Assembly: GCA_039822105.1 (NCBI GenBank) | Contig: JBCBMW010000005.1 | Span: 1 to 64,000 of the forward strand | Source of the DNA: Parvularcula sp039822105 | GTDB taxonomy: Bacteria; Pseudomonadota; Alphaproteobacteria; Caulobacterales; Parvularculaceae | DNA length: 64,000 nt | Direction of reading: 5' to 3' | Part shown: positions 36,127 through 45,554 of the stretch, piece after piece | How positions within the stretch are numbered: position 1 is the first letter of the stretch | How the letters are laid out: each line of letters begins with the position of its first letter | The notes under the pieces: model-generated | Told to the model about the DNA's origin: nothing | Seen by the model: only the letters and a program-made list of their open reading frames with translations | Databases searched by the model: none | Translations under genes and position numbers: made by a program

Positions 36127-38457
36127 CTAAAAGTTATAGTTCAAAGCTATACCAACCGTACGCGGATTGATGATGAAACGTCCGACATTGCTACCGAAAA
36201 ACTCCGCATCCGCGACAGGACCAAAGGAATCATCAACACCGCCCAAGACCCCGTCCGAGTCGGTGACGTTCTGGATAAACAGCGTCGTGTTCCAATTGCC
36301 TGCTGCCAGGGTGAATGAAAGATCGACTGTCGCAAAGCCATCAAACACCGTCGTGCTCTCAAACAGCGGGTCAAAGAGATTTTGCCGGGACGATTGATAG
36401 GCGCCGTCAAGGCGTGTGATAAAGAAGAAGTCTCCGAGCGGTCTCTGATAATCGAATGCAAAATCTATGGTGTGGTCGGAGATAAAGGGCAAACGCGATC
36501 CCGACGGGGCCAGCAGCTGCCCCGTGTCTCCTTCAAAAATCGGTGGAAGTACCAGGTCTTCACTCAGCTCTGCATCAGTATAGGTATACTGAACACCGTA
36601 GTGCACACGGTCGTTAAACAAGGCACCATTAAATGCCGCGACCGCACCATGTGTGCGGGCCTCCTCGCCATTGACGATGGCAGACAGCACCCCCTCCACC
36701 GTTGACGTGATGAACTGAGGATTGTCCCAATCCTCAAAATAGCCCCTCAGATCAAATTGAACGGCTCCGATCGTGCCGCGAACGCCGACATCGTAGTTCT
36801 TGGTGGTGTCAGGAGAAAATGAGGCAAAGCCATCAGCGTTGACGAAGATACCTTCAGTTGACACCCCGTTTGAACCACCTCGACGGAATCCTTCTGAATA
36901 CGTTGTATAAAGCTGAAGGTTACTCTGCAGGGCATAGCTTATTCCAGCGTTGAACTGGACATCATCTGCATCATTTGTGAAACTCGACGCACCTTCAGAA
37001 AATCCAATGTCTGACACCCCCGTTCGAACAGCGGTATCAACGTCTGAATCAATGTCGACCCATTTGACACCGCCGCGAAACTCCAACGCTGGTGTCAAAT
37101 TGTACGAGACGTCGCCGTACAGAGAGATCTCTTGGTAGTTCTCCGTACGATCAAAAGTGAACACGTTGTCGGAGAATACGAAGTCATCGACCATAAAAAA
37201 GGCAGCCTGCGCGTCTGCCCATGCTTCGTAGCCAGGAAGGTCCGACTGCTGAAGCAGTGACCGCTCCTGATCGCGGAAAAACACGCCAGCGACGTATTTC
37301 AGCGGCCCCTCATCATCCGTGAGCCGGAACTCTTGTACGAACGAAGTATCTTCAAACGTCCGTGTGGTCTGGTAGAGCGGGCGCGGGAAAAAGAGATCGT
37401 TCGTGCCGTTCAAATCAGAGTCGAGCGCGAAATCCACTGCCAGGTTATTGGCAAAGAACCCCGTACTGTCGTTAATTCGTGCACCTTCATTTTCGTGATA
37501 AGACGTCGACGATGTCAGCGTGGCAAAGCCGAAATCAACTTCGCCCTCAAGCGATACCAAGTGCAGCTCTCGATCCGAAGGTTCAGCAATCACTGCGCCG
37601 CGTTCAAGCTCGCCATAGGCCTCGCCAAGACCATCAACACCGACGGTTGGCTGCCGAAAGCCGCCGCTCTCATCATCTTGGTAGTGATAATTGATTGAAA
37701 TCTCGATGTCGTCGCGCGGCGCCCAGTAAAAGTTCAGGCGGCCATAAAGGCTCTCAAAATCATCTTGATCAGCCACTGACCGATAGACGGCAGAGTCAAA
37801 CCCATCATCCAAAATGCCATTGGGCGCTACCGGAATGCCAGATCCATCAAGCGTGTACAGATTAACATAATCAACGACGCCTGGAAAGTCCTGCAAATAG
37901 ACGTTAGCGCGTAGCGCCGCCTTGTCGCCGACGGGCACGTTGACAAAGCCACCGACCGTGTAGCCTAGGCTTTCAGACCCCTCAGTGTTGGAGAGCGAAC
38001 CGCTAAAGCGCCCCTCAAACTCGCCGAGTTGCGCCTCACGCTGCGTGTAAAGAACAGCGCCGTTCAAACTCTCTGCACCAAGACGAGATGATTGCGGCGT
38101 CGAGAAAACATCAACACTGTCGATATCGAGCAGACCGCCAGCGCTACGTGCGAAGTTCCCAAAATCTAGCGGCGCGAGGCTCACAAAGATTGGCGTGTTG
38201 TTGAGGTAGCTGGCCGTCGCCGGGGTTGAGCCCAAAAAGTAGTCGCCAAAGAACACGGGCCCTACTGTGCGCCCCTTGACACGAACGACATCGAAAACAA
38301 TCGCGTCATCAGTCTCTTCAAACCCGGTCAGGCCGCCTTCGTCGTCCACGAAGATGACTTGCGCGCCTGGCTGTGCCTTTGCGCCTACCGAAGACAAACC
38401 GAAGATTGCTGCCCCAAGAAGCAAACTGCTCTTTGCACGACCCCACCGCTCTCTCAT
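36127..38457 (-). CDS. TonB-dependent receptor with atypical plug
   Basis: A 776-residue outer-membrane receptor. A signal peptide ends in AKAQ near residue 28 and GAGGGG-like purines precede the ATG. The second half of the plug is recognisable (DSVDVFSTPQSSRLGAESLNGAVLYT), but the first half lacks a clear TonB box and the usual VSLRG element. The barrel is long and typical of receptors for non-iron substrates in Caulobacter-type bacteria, with a C-terminal phenylalanine. It lies 46 bases after the nitrilase gene and 131 before the hydrolase gene, all on one strand, so it probably imports the substrate of the cluster. Confidence 0.88.
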   Translation of the reverse strand: MRERWGRAKSSLLLGAAIFGLSSVGAKAQPGAQVIFVDDEGGLTGFEETDDAIVFDVVRVKGRTVGPVFFGDYFLGSTPATASYLNNTPIFVSLAPLDFGNFARSAGGLLDIDSVDVFSTPQSSRLGAESLNGAVLYTQREAQLGEFEGRFSGSLSNTEGSESLGYTVGGFVNVPVGDKAALRANVYLQDFPGVVDYVNLYTLDGSGIPVAPNGILDDGFDSAVYRSVADQDDFESLYGRLNFYWAPRDDIEISINYHYQDDESGGFRQPTVGVDGLGEAYGELERGAVIAEPSDRELHLVSLEGEVDFGFATLTSSTSYHENEGARINDSTGFFANNLAVDFALDSDLNGTNDLFFPRPLYQTTRTFEDTSFVQEFRLTDDEGPLKYVAGVFFRDQERSLLQQSDLPGYEAWADAQAAFFMVDDFVFSDNVFTFDRTENYQEISLYGDVSYNLTPALEFRGGVKWVDIDSDVDTAVRTGVSDIGFSEGASSFTNDADDVQFNAGISYALQSNLQLYTTYSEGFRRGGSNGVSTEGIFVNADGFASFSPDTTKNYDVGVRGTIGAVQFDLRGYFEDWDNPQFITSTVEGVLSAIVNGEEARTHGAVAAFNGALFNDRVHYGVQYTYTDAELSEDLVLPPIFEGDTGQLLAPSGSRLPFISDHTIDFAFDYQRPLGDFFFITRLDGAYQSSRQNLFDPLFESTTVFDGFATVDLSFTLAAGNWNTTLFIQNVTDSDGVLGGVDDSFGPVADAEFFGSNVGRFIINPRTVGIALNYNF

Positions 38458-38503
38458 CACATACCCCTCTTGCACTGACCCCTATACGCCTCGATCACAC
38501 TGC

Positions 38504-39349
38504 TTACTCGGCACCAGGCTTCTTTAATGGTCCGAGTGCGTTTAATGATGGCGACGGTTCACCCGAATAGGCTGGGAACGTCACGCTTTGGTCTCGGAAA
38601 CTCTTCAGCGGCTGGCCAAGCCCATTCCACCCCCGCTCGCGCACCCGACGCACGTAGTCAAAATCGATCTCTAGGGGAATGATCTCACGCCCTGCTCCGG
38701 CTTGGTGAAGCACCTCGCCGCCCGGTCCGACGGCGATCGTTTGCCCCAAACCGAGATTGCCCGCCGCATTCACATCAAAGAAGTAGACGTTGTTCATTGC
38801 CGCGCTGGCCCGGGCAATTGACAGCTCGACATCACGATCGATCGTACCCGTTAGACTTGGGTGAATGATCGCCTCCGCACCAAGATGGACGAGAGAACGT
38901 GTGGTTTCAGGAAACCACATGTCATAGCAAATCGATACTCCAAACCGCCCAGCACCCGGCACGTCAAAAGTCGTGAAATGCTCACCGCCAGCGACGCCTT
39001 GTTCATAAGGCGCAAACGGATAGGTCTTGCGCGCCCGCGCAACAACCTCGCCGGCAGGATTGATCACCGGGGCCGTATTGTAGATCACACCCTCCGAGAG
39101 CTCATAGAGGCTGCCCGGAATGATCCAAAGCTCGACTTCCCGCGCAAGATCCGCATACATATTTTCAGTAGGGCCAGGTAGCGTTTGAGCGGCCTTAGGA
39201 CTGGTCCCGAGAGAAGCCAGCTCAGCCAGCACCACCATATCAACCCACGGAAACCTGGCCCGAACTGATTTAATCTCTCGACGAAGAAGTGCCGTGTTGT
39301 CAGCGTTCTCGAGTTCAGCTTGAATCAAGGCGACAGAAAACTTGGGCAT
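38504..39349 (-). CDS. Carbon-nitrogen hydrolase (nitrilase superfamily amidase)
   Basis: A 281-residue cytoplasmic nitrilase-fold amidase. The catalytic triad is visible: E43 in LAELA, K108 in ARKTYPF and C141 in SICYDMWFPE; E116 matches the supporting glutamate. No signal peptide. Family members hydrolyse amides, carbamoyl compounds or nitriles; within this locus a cytoplasmic amidase releasing a free omega-amino acid is plausible. It is the first gene of the operon after a 340-base gap from the regulator gene. Confidence 0.9.
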   Translation of the reverse strand: MPKFSVALIQAELENADNTALLRREIKSVRARFPWVDMVVLAELASLGTSPKAAQTLPGPTENMYADLAREVELWIIPGSLYELSEGVIYNTAPVINPAGEVVARARKTYPFAPYEQGVAGGEHFTTFDVPGAGRFGVSICYDMWFPETTRSLVHLGAEAIIHPSLTGTIDRDVELSIARASAAMNNVYFFDVNAAGNLGLGQTIAVGPGGEVLHQAGAGREIIPLEIDFDYVRRVRERGWNGLGQPLKSFRDQSVTFPAYSGEPSPSLNALGPLKKPGAE

Positions 39350-39689
39350 ATCTCGTCTCCGTGATTTCGTCCTGCTCGGCTCATATCGCGATCAGCGTCA
39401 CCACGATCCTCAACGCACCGCGATAAACTGTCTGACCAGGAGCCAGAACAGCACCCTGTGATGGCTCTTGTCGTTTGCATCTCAAATCGAGTGGTCCGGC
39501 CCCGCGTCTCGCGGTGAAACGACCAAGACCCCACGAATTATCTATCAGTTTCGCTCAGAGGCCCGAAGCCATCATAGGGCCAGTTCGCGCCTATTCCATG
39601 AGGCCAGTTGAGTTAGGCAACTGTTGCTTGAGTGGCGTGGGCGCACCGGTTTCGCCGCCAAACTGCATGATCGGACCGTCGGATGAACG
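39350..39689. other. Regulatory gap between MocR gene and amidase operon
   Basis: 340 bases without a convincing gene. It must hold the promoter of the amidase-TonB-hydrolase-MFS-gab operon. Besides the nested dyad there is a short inverted repeat GAGCCA-16-TGGCTC about 90 bases before the amidase start. No other signal recognised. Confidence 0.5.
39492..39525. promoter_or_regulatory. Candidate MocR operator upstream of the amidase gene
   Basis: Inner arms CCGCG and CGCGG flank TCT, and outer arms TGGTC and GACCA flank these around nearly the same centre. The element lies about 145 bases before the amidase start, in the gap after the regulator gene. MocR proteins bind direct or inverted repeats upstream of their targets; no exact consensus is matched, so this is tentative. 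Confidence 0.35.
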
Positions 39690-41525
39690 CTATGACGATC
39701 CAATGATCAGGCCCCAATCGATCAATCGACCATCCGCATTGTACCAGCTGATTCGATTGTCATTGATGACGACACGGAACTTAGCGGCCTCGCCATAGGC
39801 CCAACTGCGCCACCGTCTCTGCCAATAGTCACCGTCGACAGTCCACTGACCGATATCGGTATCTTCATTCGCGAAGCCCGCCTCGCCCGACATGGCGCCA
39901 CTGCGATGAAGCTTGATCTTACATGGCTCACCATAGACTGTCTTACAAAGAATAGTCGCGCCGGATAGCGCCCGCTTGAGCTTTGCACCGGTGAGTGCCG
40001 CGAGCGGATCAAAGTCCGGGTTAGCTGAACCAGGTCCGAGTGTGTCACGAAAAGCCGCTGACACACGCGCGACACCTTCGCGTATCCTGTCCGCAGCTAT
40101 ACCAGAGACACCAAGCCGGAAGATGTTCTGAGGTGGCTGGCGAGCAAAGTAGTCCGCGCCGTTTCCAATCAGTACACCGCTGGCCTCTGCAAGCCTCGCC
40201 ATGCGTCGAACGTCCAAATCCTTTGGCCCGGTCACCCAACCTGCCGAACCCTGGCGCGACGGAGTCATCGAAATGCGCTGCGGAAAATAGTGGTTTAGCG
40301 CGTCGCGCAGTGCACCCATCCGCTCATCGAACACACTCCGCACACGATGCAAGCTGGTGTCGTAGTGGCCCATAGCGAGGTACTGAGCAAAGGTGCATTG
40401 TAGACTTAAGGCAGGCTGCCGGGAGTAAAGGCGACGCAGAGCTCGCGCGGCCCGTATCACCGGCGCTGGTGCTATGAGAACACCGAGCCGAATAGCTGCC
40501 GCAAGTGGCTGAGCGAGCGTCGATACGTAGACCACTGGCGCGCCATGGGACTGTGCAAGGAGCGCCGATTGAGCCGCTTCTTCGACGCCCACCTCCCAAT
40601 GGTGATCGTCTTCGATCACAACGACGTCGTGGGCCTTTGCCAACTCGACCAATGCCGCCCGGCGATCAGCTGACAAAACCACACCGGTTGGCCTTTGACG
40701 ACCAGGGGATGTAAAAAACACATTGCACTGAGCGAAGTTATCTTCGTCAAGCACGAGCCCATGGTCATCGACCGCAAAATACTCAATTCTCACCCTTTTT
40801 TGCTGAAGCAGGAACAATAGCTCAGGATTGCACGGCTCCTCAACACCGACAACGGTTCCGGCACGGATAAAAATCTCGATCGCGAGCTGCAGTCCATGAT
40901 GCGCACCTGATGTAATGAGGATCTCGTCGCGGCGCGCAGTCAGGTCCCGCTTGGGCAGCACCCGGCGCTGGATCTCTTCAACGAGCGGTGGAAAGTCAGC
41001 GTCCCCGAAATCTCGCGACCAGCTTGAGATGTTCGATACGCTCAGCGCCTTTCGCGTGGCCTCCCGCCACTCGGATACTGGAAACAAGGATTGATCAAAA
41101 GATCGCTCGATGAAGGGAAACGGAAACTTCTCCCAGTCCGGAGAGATCGCAGAGAACTGAGCCTGACTTTCCGAGAATGAGAAACGCTCGGTCCACCAAT
41201 CTTCGTTTTTGCGGTCTTGGCCTCCATGAATAGAATCAAAGCTCGTGGGATACTCGTTCCGACTGGCGACGAAAACACCGCTACGCGATCGTGAAACGAC
41301 CAAGCCTTCAGAAACGAGGCGGTCATAGACAGCTGCGGCGGTGTTGCGAGAGACTTTGAGCTTCTCGCTCAGTTTACGCGTGGGTGGCAGTCGCATGCCA
41401 ACAGGAAACGCCCCGGTCACAACTTTCAAGAGAATCTGCTGGTACAGCTGTTCCTGTAAAGAAGTTTCCAGACCATGGTCTGCTGAAAGCCCAAGGTAGC
41501 TCACGCGTTCGTCATTCAAATCCAC
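39690..41525 (-). CDS. MocR/GabR-like regulator, PLP lysine missing, extra C-terminal domain
   Basis: A 611-residue fusion. Residues 20-95 are a GntR winged helix (LPPTRKLSEKLKVSRNTAAAVYDRL). Residues 125-500 are an aminotransferase class I fold as in GabR (ITSGAHHGLQLAIEIF, VVIEDDHHWEV). The lysine that binds PLP in GabR lies in a TFSK motif; here the segment reads STLAQPL and the residue is Q339. The tyrosine of EDDY is histidine. Residues 510-611 form an added domain resembling DUF995-like small beta domains (GQWTVDGDYWQRRW, ISWYNADGRL). It probably senses a ligand of the downstream pathway without covalent PLP. Confidence 0.82.
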   Translation of the reverse strand: MDLNDERVSYLGLSADHGLETSLQEQLYQQILLKVVTGAFPVGMRLPPTRKLSEKLKVSRNTAAAVYDRLVSEGLVVSRSRSGVFVASRNEYPTSFDSIHGGQDRKNEDWWTERFSFSESQAQFSAISPDWEKFPFPFIERSFDQSLFPVSEWREATRKALSVSNISSWSRDFGDADFPPLVEEIQRRVLPKRDLTARRDEILITSGAHHGLQLAIEIFIRAGTVVGVEEPCNPELLFLLQQKRVRIEYFAVDDHGLVLDEDNFAQCNVFFTSPGRQRPTGVVLSADRRAALVELAKAHDVVVIEDDHHWEVGVEEAAQSALLAQSHGAPVVYVSTLAQPLAAAIRLGVLIAPAPVIRAARALRRLYSRQPALSLQCTFAQYLAMGHYDTSLHRVRSVFDERMGALRDALNHYFPQRISMTPSRQGSAGWVTGPKDLDVRRMARLAEASGVLIGNGADYFARQPPQNIFRLGVSGIAADRIREGVARVSAAFRDTLGPGSANPDFDPLAALTGAKLKRALSGATILCKTVYGEPCKIKLHRSGAMSGEAGFANEDTDIGQWTVDGDYWQRRWRSWAYGEAAKFRVVINDNRISWYNADGRLIDWGLIIGSS

Positions 41526-41588
41526 CGCCTGAGTCTAACACGGCTTCTCGGCCATGGCGAAGACCCCAGGCTGCTAGGGGCAAGCTGA

Positions 41589-41624
41589 CCGAAGTAATCC
41601 CTGCTGCAGCCGTTACTCTTTCGG
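41589..41624. promoter_or_regulatory. Imperfect dyad upstream of the MocR gene
   Basis: CCGAAGTAA and TTACTCTTTCGG form an imperfect inverted repeat with a small bulge, 15 bases apart, about 65-100 bases before the regulator start and just after the autotransporter stop. It could be an autoregulatory site or the autotransporter terminator; no T-run follows on the coding strand. Confidence 0.3.
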
Positions 41625-41684
41625 CGGACAGTCGCGAACTGGGTTTGGCTAAAGCGCTGATCATGCAGTCAGCGATTCAAAAGA

Positions 41685-44600
41685 TCAGAACTGCCCGCTC
41701 AACCGCAGCAAAACGTTGTGGCGATTGAAGTCGCCGCCGAACACGTTCTGCCCATCGAGGCTGATACTCAACGAATCGGTGAGCGACCATGTCGCCCCGG
41801 CCCGTAGGTAACCAGCGCTGCGATCGGTTCGGAGGCCTTGAACGATGTAGCGCGTGGGCTCACCGACAAAGCCAGCCTCCGAGGTGGCTTCATTACCAAG
41901 CAACTCATAACGAGCGCCGCTTTCGAGATAAGGCTTCAGTTGACCCCCGAAGACACCACCCGGTGCAGAAATCGTCAGTCCCAGGTCACCATAGGTAAAG
42001 TCTGTTGTCTGACTGTCGGCCGCGAAAGCGAGATCGATATCGCTCGTTTCCTGAAAGTCTCCAACAGTCGAACGCAGTAACGTCAAGCGCGCATGGGGGG
42101 TCACTGCAACCACATCACTCACGTCGAGCGCATAAGCGAAACTCGCGCGCGCAAACGCAGTATCGAGATCAAAACTGTCGCTGGCCCCACCATTGAGGGA
42201 AGCGAAGGATCGATTGGTCTCCGCGTCACCGAAGACCTTGCCCACGATCACTTGGATCTGAAGATCAGAGTAGTTGATTTCACCCTTGGCGCCGACCGCG
42301 AACCCGTCGCCATCTGTCTGCGCTGCTAGATCGTCAAAACTTTGATCAAAATCCACATAGCCGCTGAAGGCGCCAACCGTTGCCGAATTGTTGAGAGCGT
42401 AGTCAAAGCCGAACAAAACACCCGCAGACTGAGAGTCAAATCCAGAAAGACCGGGCGTGTTGCTGCTTTGCGAAGAGTCTGCGTAGACGCCCGATACCCA
42501 CATCGTTTTGGCGCCTTCGGTGACTTGTCTGTACTGGTTTCCGCCGCTCACCGCTTCGATGATGCCGAAGCCAAGCCCGCGCGAAATGCCGCTCGCGGAA
42601 GCGTAGGACTGCGGCGCGACCTCCTGCAAAGCCGTTTCGAGATCGCCATTTGCGGGATCAAGCACGACCAGTGTTTCGAGAGCCGATTGAGTGCTGGAAG
42701 AACTGCTACTCACGACCGTGTTGAGGTAGTCGACCAAAGCGTCGGCGTCGTCTCGATAGTCCTGACCAGCACCGAAGAACGTCTGTACTGTGACGAATAT
42801 CGAATTCGTGAGATAGTCGATATCGGTAATGATGAAGTTACCTTCGACCGTCACGTCGCCAAATTCGCCGGAAATAGCGCCTGCGGACGAGACAACCGGC
42901 AAATCAAAGACGCCGATAAGCGGCTGACCACCCTCAACAGGTCTTAGGGTCAACGCCCCTCCTTCCAACGTCGTGGTCCCAGTGACGCCCAAGATCGACG
43001 AGAAAACCTGCTCTTGATCGCCCCCGCCAGGCAAGCCAGCCCCGAAACTTGCAACCAACTGCGAAGTGTCCGTAAGCGTCACATTTCCAAGCCCAGTAAA
43101 AGTCGTACCAAGGAGCGTAGCGTCGGATCTGGCATCTGGTGCGACGACACCGCCTAGGATGATGTCAGCAAAGACATTCGGCGTGAACGAACCGAAAGCT
43201 CCGCTGCCACCAAAGAAGCCGCCTGAGGCAACCATGAGGTTCTGTGTTTCAAGATTGGCCCCAAGATCGCTCGCGCCAAGCTCAAGGGACCCGCCCGCGG
43301 CCACCATCACGCCTACACCATTCACGGTTGCGCCGGCATTTTGGTCAAAGCGGCTCCCCGTGCCAATCGTGAGGCCATCGTCAAAAGTCGTCGGTGCATT
43401 AAGCGCGAGCGTACCGCCGGAGATATCAACCGCTTGAGAGAAGGTCGTGCCGGCACCCACATCCAACGTGCCAGATTGCAGATTGATCAAACCCAGCTGG
43501 GTCGAGGTTTCACCCAAAGTGACGGTGCCTGAGCTGGCGATGTTGACGGTACCGAACCCAATAACATCCGTCAGTTCAACACCATCGGCGCCAATGTTGA
43601 CAATCGCCGCCGGGTTGCCAGCAGCATTTCCAGCCGCAGCGGTCGCGGTCCCCAAGAAGGTTGCTCCTTCCTCAATGTTCAGTACATCATTGCCGACCTG
43701 CGAAAGGAAAAGCTGGCCCGTCTCAGAAACCGTGCTGCCCGACTGCAAAGTGATGGTGTTATCACCAGGGCCGCCGAAGCTACCGAGGTCGACGATGCCG
43801 TTGATGACCCCGCCATCAGCATTCGTAAACTGATCACTTCCTTGAACCATACCAACGACACCGTCGATGGTCCCGGCATTCACAACAACATCATCGCTCG
43901 GACCACCGAGGGAAAAGAGAGCTGTGCCGCCTAAAACAGAGCCCTCCGAAACGTTCAAAGTCACGTTTTCATTCAGTATAGAAATATCATTATTGGTACC
44001 GGCGGAACAATCGATCACCCCGCCGTCGCCTGGTGTCGTCATCGCACAGGGTCCTGCAGCGAATACGCTTTGCAAGATCACTGATGAGACAAAACCGGTG
44101 TTGCTCGTCCCGACAAGGACGAAATCATCTCCGGTATCAATGGTGCCGAAGTTGCCAGTTGTTGATACGAAGGATGAAACCGTATCCACCGTAAACTCGC
44201 CAAAGATAAACTCAGAAACAGGTGTCGAATTGATCCTCAGTGCACCACCGCTCAGCGTAGTGGTGTTGTTGGACCCGAGCGTGGAGGCAAAAAGCACCTC
44301 CTCACTTCCCGCCGCCGCACCGATATCCTGGCCAAAACCGACAGTCAGGTCGAGAACAGAGCTCGACGACAAAACGATGTTGCCGTTGCCGACGAGCGTC
44401 ACATCGGAGGGTACAAGATCCGGAGCGATCTCGCCATCAATCTGGATCGGAGCAACGAAGGTGACAAAATCTCCAAAGTCGCCGCGCCCTTCGAGACGGG
44501 CATTCGCGCCGATCGCGACTGACCCCACGGCAAGGTTCGCATCTGCTGATTCCGTACCGAGACTAACGACGCCGCCTGTTGCGTTGAGCGCGCCAACAAC

Positions 44601-45554
44601 AGTGGACGCTTGATTGATATTCAGCGCCCCGCCAGTCACTGTAGCGCCACCGGAAAGAGTCGCCCCTGTGTTGACGTCGAACGAACCGCCAGCAACCGTC
44701 ACGAGACCAGAAAACAGGCTAGCGCTGTCAACACTCACCGCACCGCCGTTGAGAGTCACACCGCCCGCGTAGGTGGAAGCGGTGTTCGCCTCCAACGTCC
44801 CGCCATTGATCTCAATGAGGCCATTCAACAACGAACCCGAATTGACTGAGAGAACTCCGCTGTTGACGTCGACGTTGCTGTTGTACGTTGAAGCCACATT
44901 CAACGTGGTCATACCAGACGTGTTGATGTTCACTTGGGCGAAGTCGATGAGGGACGAAAGCTCGATGCCGTCAGCACTGATGTTCGCGACGGAGTTCACG
45001 TTCGAGAGCGCGCTCGCCGTACCGAGAAAGACCGCACCCTCCTCAATGTTCAACACATCCGCACCAGCGGGCGACAAAAACAGTGAGCCAAGTGCTGTCA
45101 CCGTACTGCCTGATTCGAGGGTGATGGTGTTGTTACCGGCGCCGCCGAAACTCCCCATATCAACAATGCCGTTGATCACACCGCCATCAGCGTTCGTGAA
45201 CTGATCATTCCCCTGCACCATCGCGACAGTGCCTGTGACCACGCCGGTGTTCACAAACACATCGTCACTGACGCCAATCAAATAGGTGGTCGAACCATTG
45301 ATCGTGCCATCGTTGTTGATCGTGGAGTCGGTATTGAAGATCGAGAACGCCACCGCGCCATCAAGGGACGCTGTGTCCTCAATATTGATTGTGACACCAG
45401 CATCGGCCTCCACGTGGGTATCGGTGGTCACGATCGTACAAGTGACGGTGCCGCCAGCGCCAGGGACGGTGTCGGTGCAGGCTTGCGCCAACGCTTCTCC
45501 TGATACGGAGCTTAACAGTGCCGCTATCGCGATACCTGAGACTCTATGTTTCAC
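41685..45554 (-). CDS. Large autotransporter (type Va) with duplicated passenger
   Basis: A 1289-residue autotransporter. The GTG start is chosen for the GGGAG site and the signal peptide that follows (ending in ALAQ). The passenger is a glycine, asparagine, threonine-rich beta-helix. A block of about 130 residues starting MVQGNDQFTNADGG occurs near residue 110 and again near residue 580 with high identity, including LNIEEGA. Between them about five tandem 20-residue units with an INGG / LNGG / VAGG core appear. The last 270 residues are an autotransporter barrel ending in phenylalanine, preceded by a linker with AxALVDYLN. Surface adhesion is the likely role. Confidence 0.88.
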   Translation of the reverse strand: MKHRVSGIAIAALLSSVSGEALAQACTDTVPGAGGTVTCTIVTTDTHVEADAGVTINIEDTASLDGAVAFSIFNTDSTINNDGTINGSTTYLIGVSDDVFVNTGVVTGTVAMVQGNDQFTNADGGVINGIVDMGSFGGAGNNTITLESGSTVTALGSLFLSPAGADVLNIEEGAVFLGTASALSNVNSVANISADGIELSSLIDFAQVNINTSGMTTLNVASTYNSNVDVNSGVLSVNSGSLLNGLIEINGGTLEANTASTYAGGVTLNGGAVSVDSASLFSGLVTVAGGSFDVNTGATLSGGATVTGGALNINQASTVVGALNATGGVVSLGTESADANLAVGSVAIGANARLEGRGDFGDFVTFVAPIQIDGEIAPDLVPSDVTLVGNGNIVLSSSSVLDLTVGFGQDIGAAAGSEEVLFASTLGSNNTTTLSGGALRINSTPVSEFIFGEFTVDTVSSFVSTTGNFGTIDTGDDFVLVGTSNTGFVSSVILQSVFAAGPCAMTTPGDGGVIDCSAGTNNDISILNENVTLNVSEGSVLGGTALFSLGGPSDDVVVNAGTIDGVVGMVQGSDQFTNADGGVINGIVDLGSFGGPGDNTITLQSGSTVSETGQLFLSQVGNDVLNIEEGATFLGTATAAAGNAAGNPAAIVNIGADGVELTDVIGFGTVNIASSGTVTLGETSTQLGLINLQSGTLDVGAGTTFSQAVDISGGTLALNAPTTFDDGLTIGTGSRFDQNAGATVNGVGVMVAAGGSLELGASDLGANLETQNLMVASGGFFGGSGAFGSFTPNVFADIILGGVVAPDARSDATLLGTTFTGLGNVTLTDTSQLVASFGAGLPGGGDQEQVFSSILGVTGTTTLEGGALTLRPVEGGQPLIGVFDLPVVSSAGAISGEFGDVTVEGNFIITDIDYLTNSIFVTVQTFFGAGQDYRDDADALVDYLNTVVSSSSSSTQSALETLVVLDPANGDLETALQEVAPQSYASASGISRGLGFGIIEAVSGGNQYRQVTEGAKTMWVSGVYADSSQSSNTPGLSGFDSQSAGVLFGFDYALNNSATVGAFSGYVDFDQSFDDLAAQTDGDGFAVGAKGEINYSDLQIQVIVGKVFGDAETNRSFASLNGGASDSFDLDTAFARASFAYALDVSDVVAVTPHARLTLLRSTVGDFQETSDIDLAFAADSQTTDFTYGDLGLTISAPGGVFGGQLKPYLESGARYELLGNEATSEAGFVGEPTRYIVQGLRTDRSAGYLRAGATWSLTDSLSISLDGQNVFGGDFNRHNVLLRLSGQF

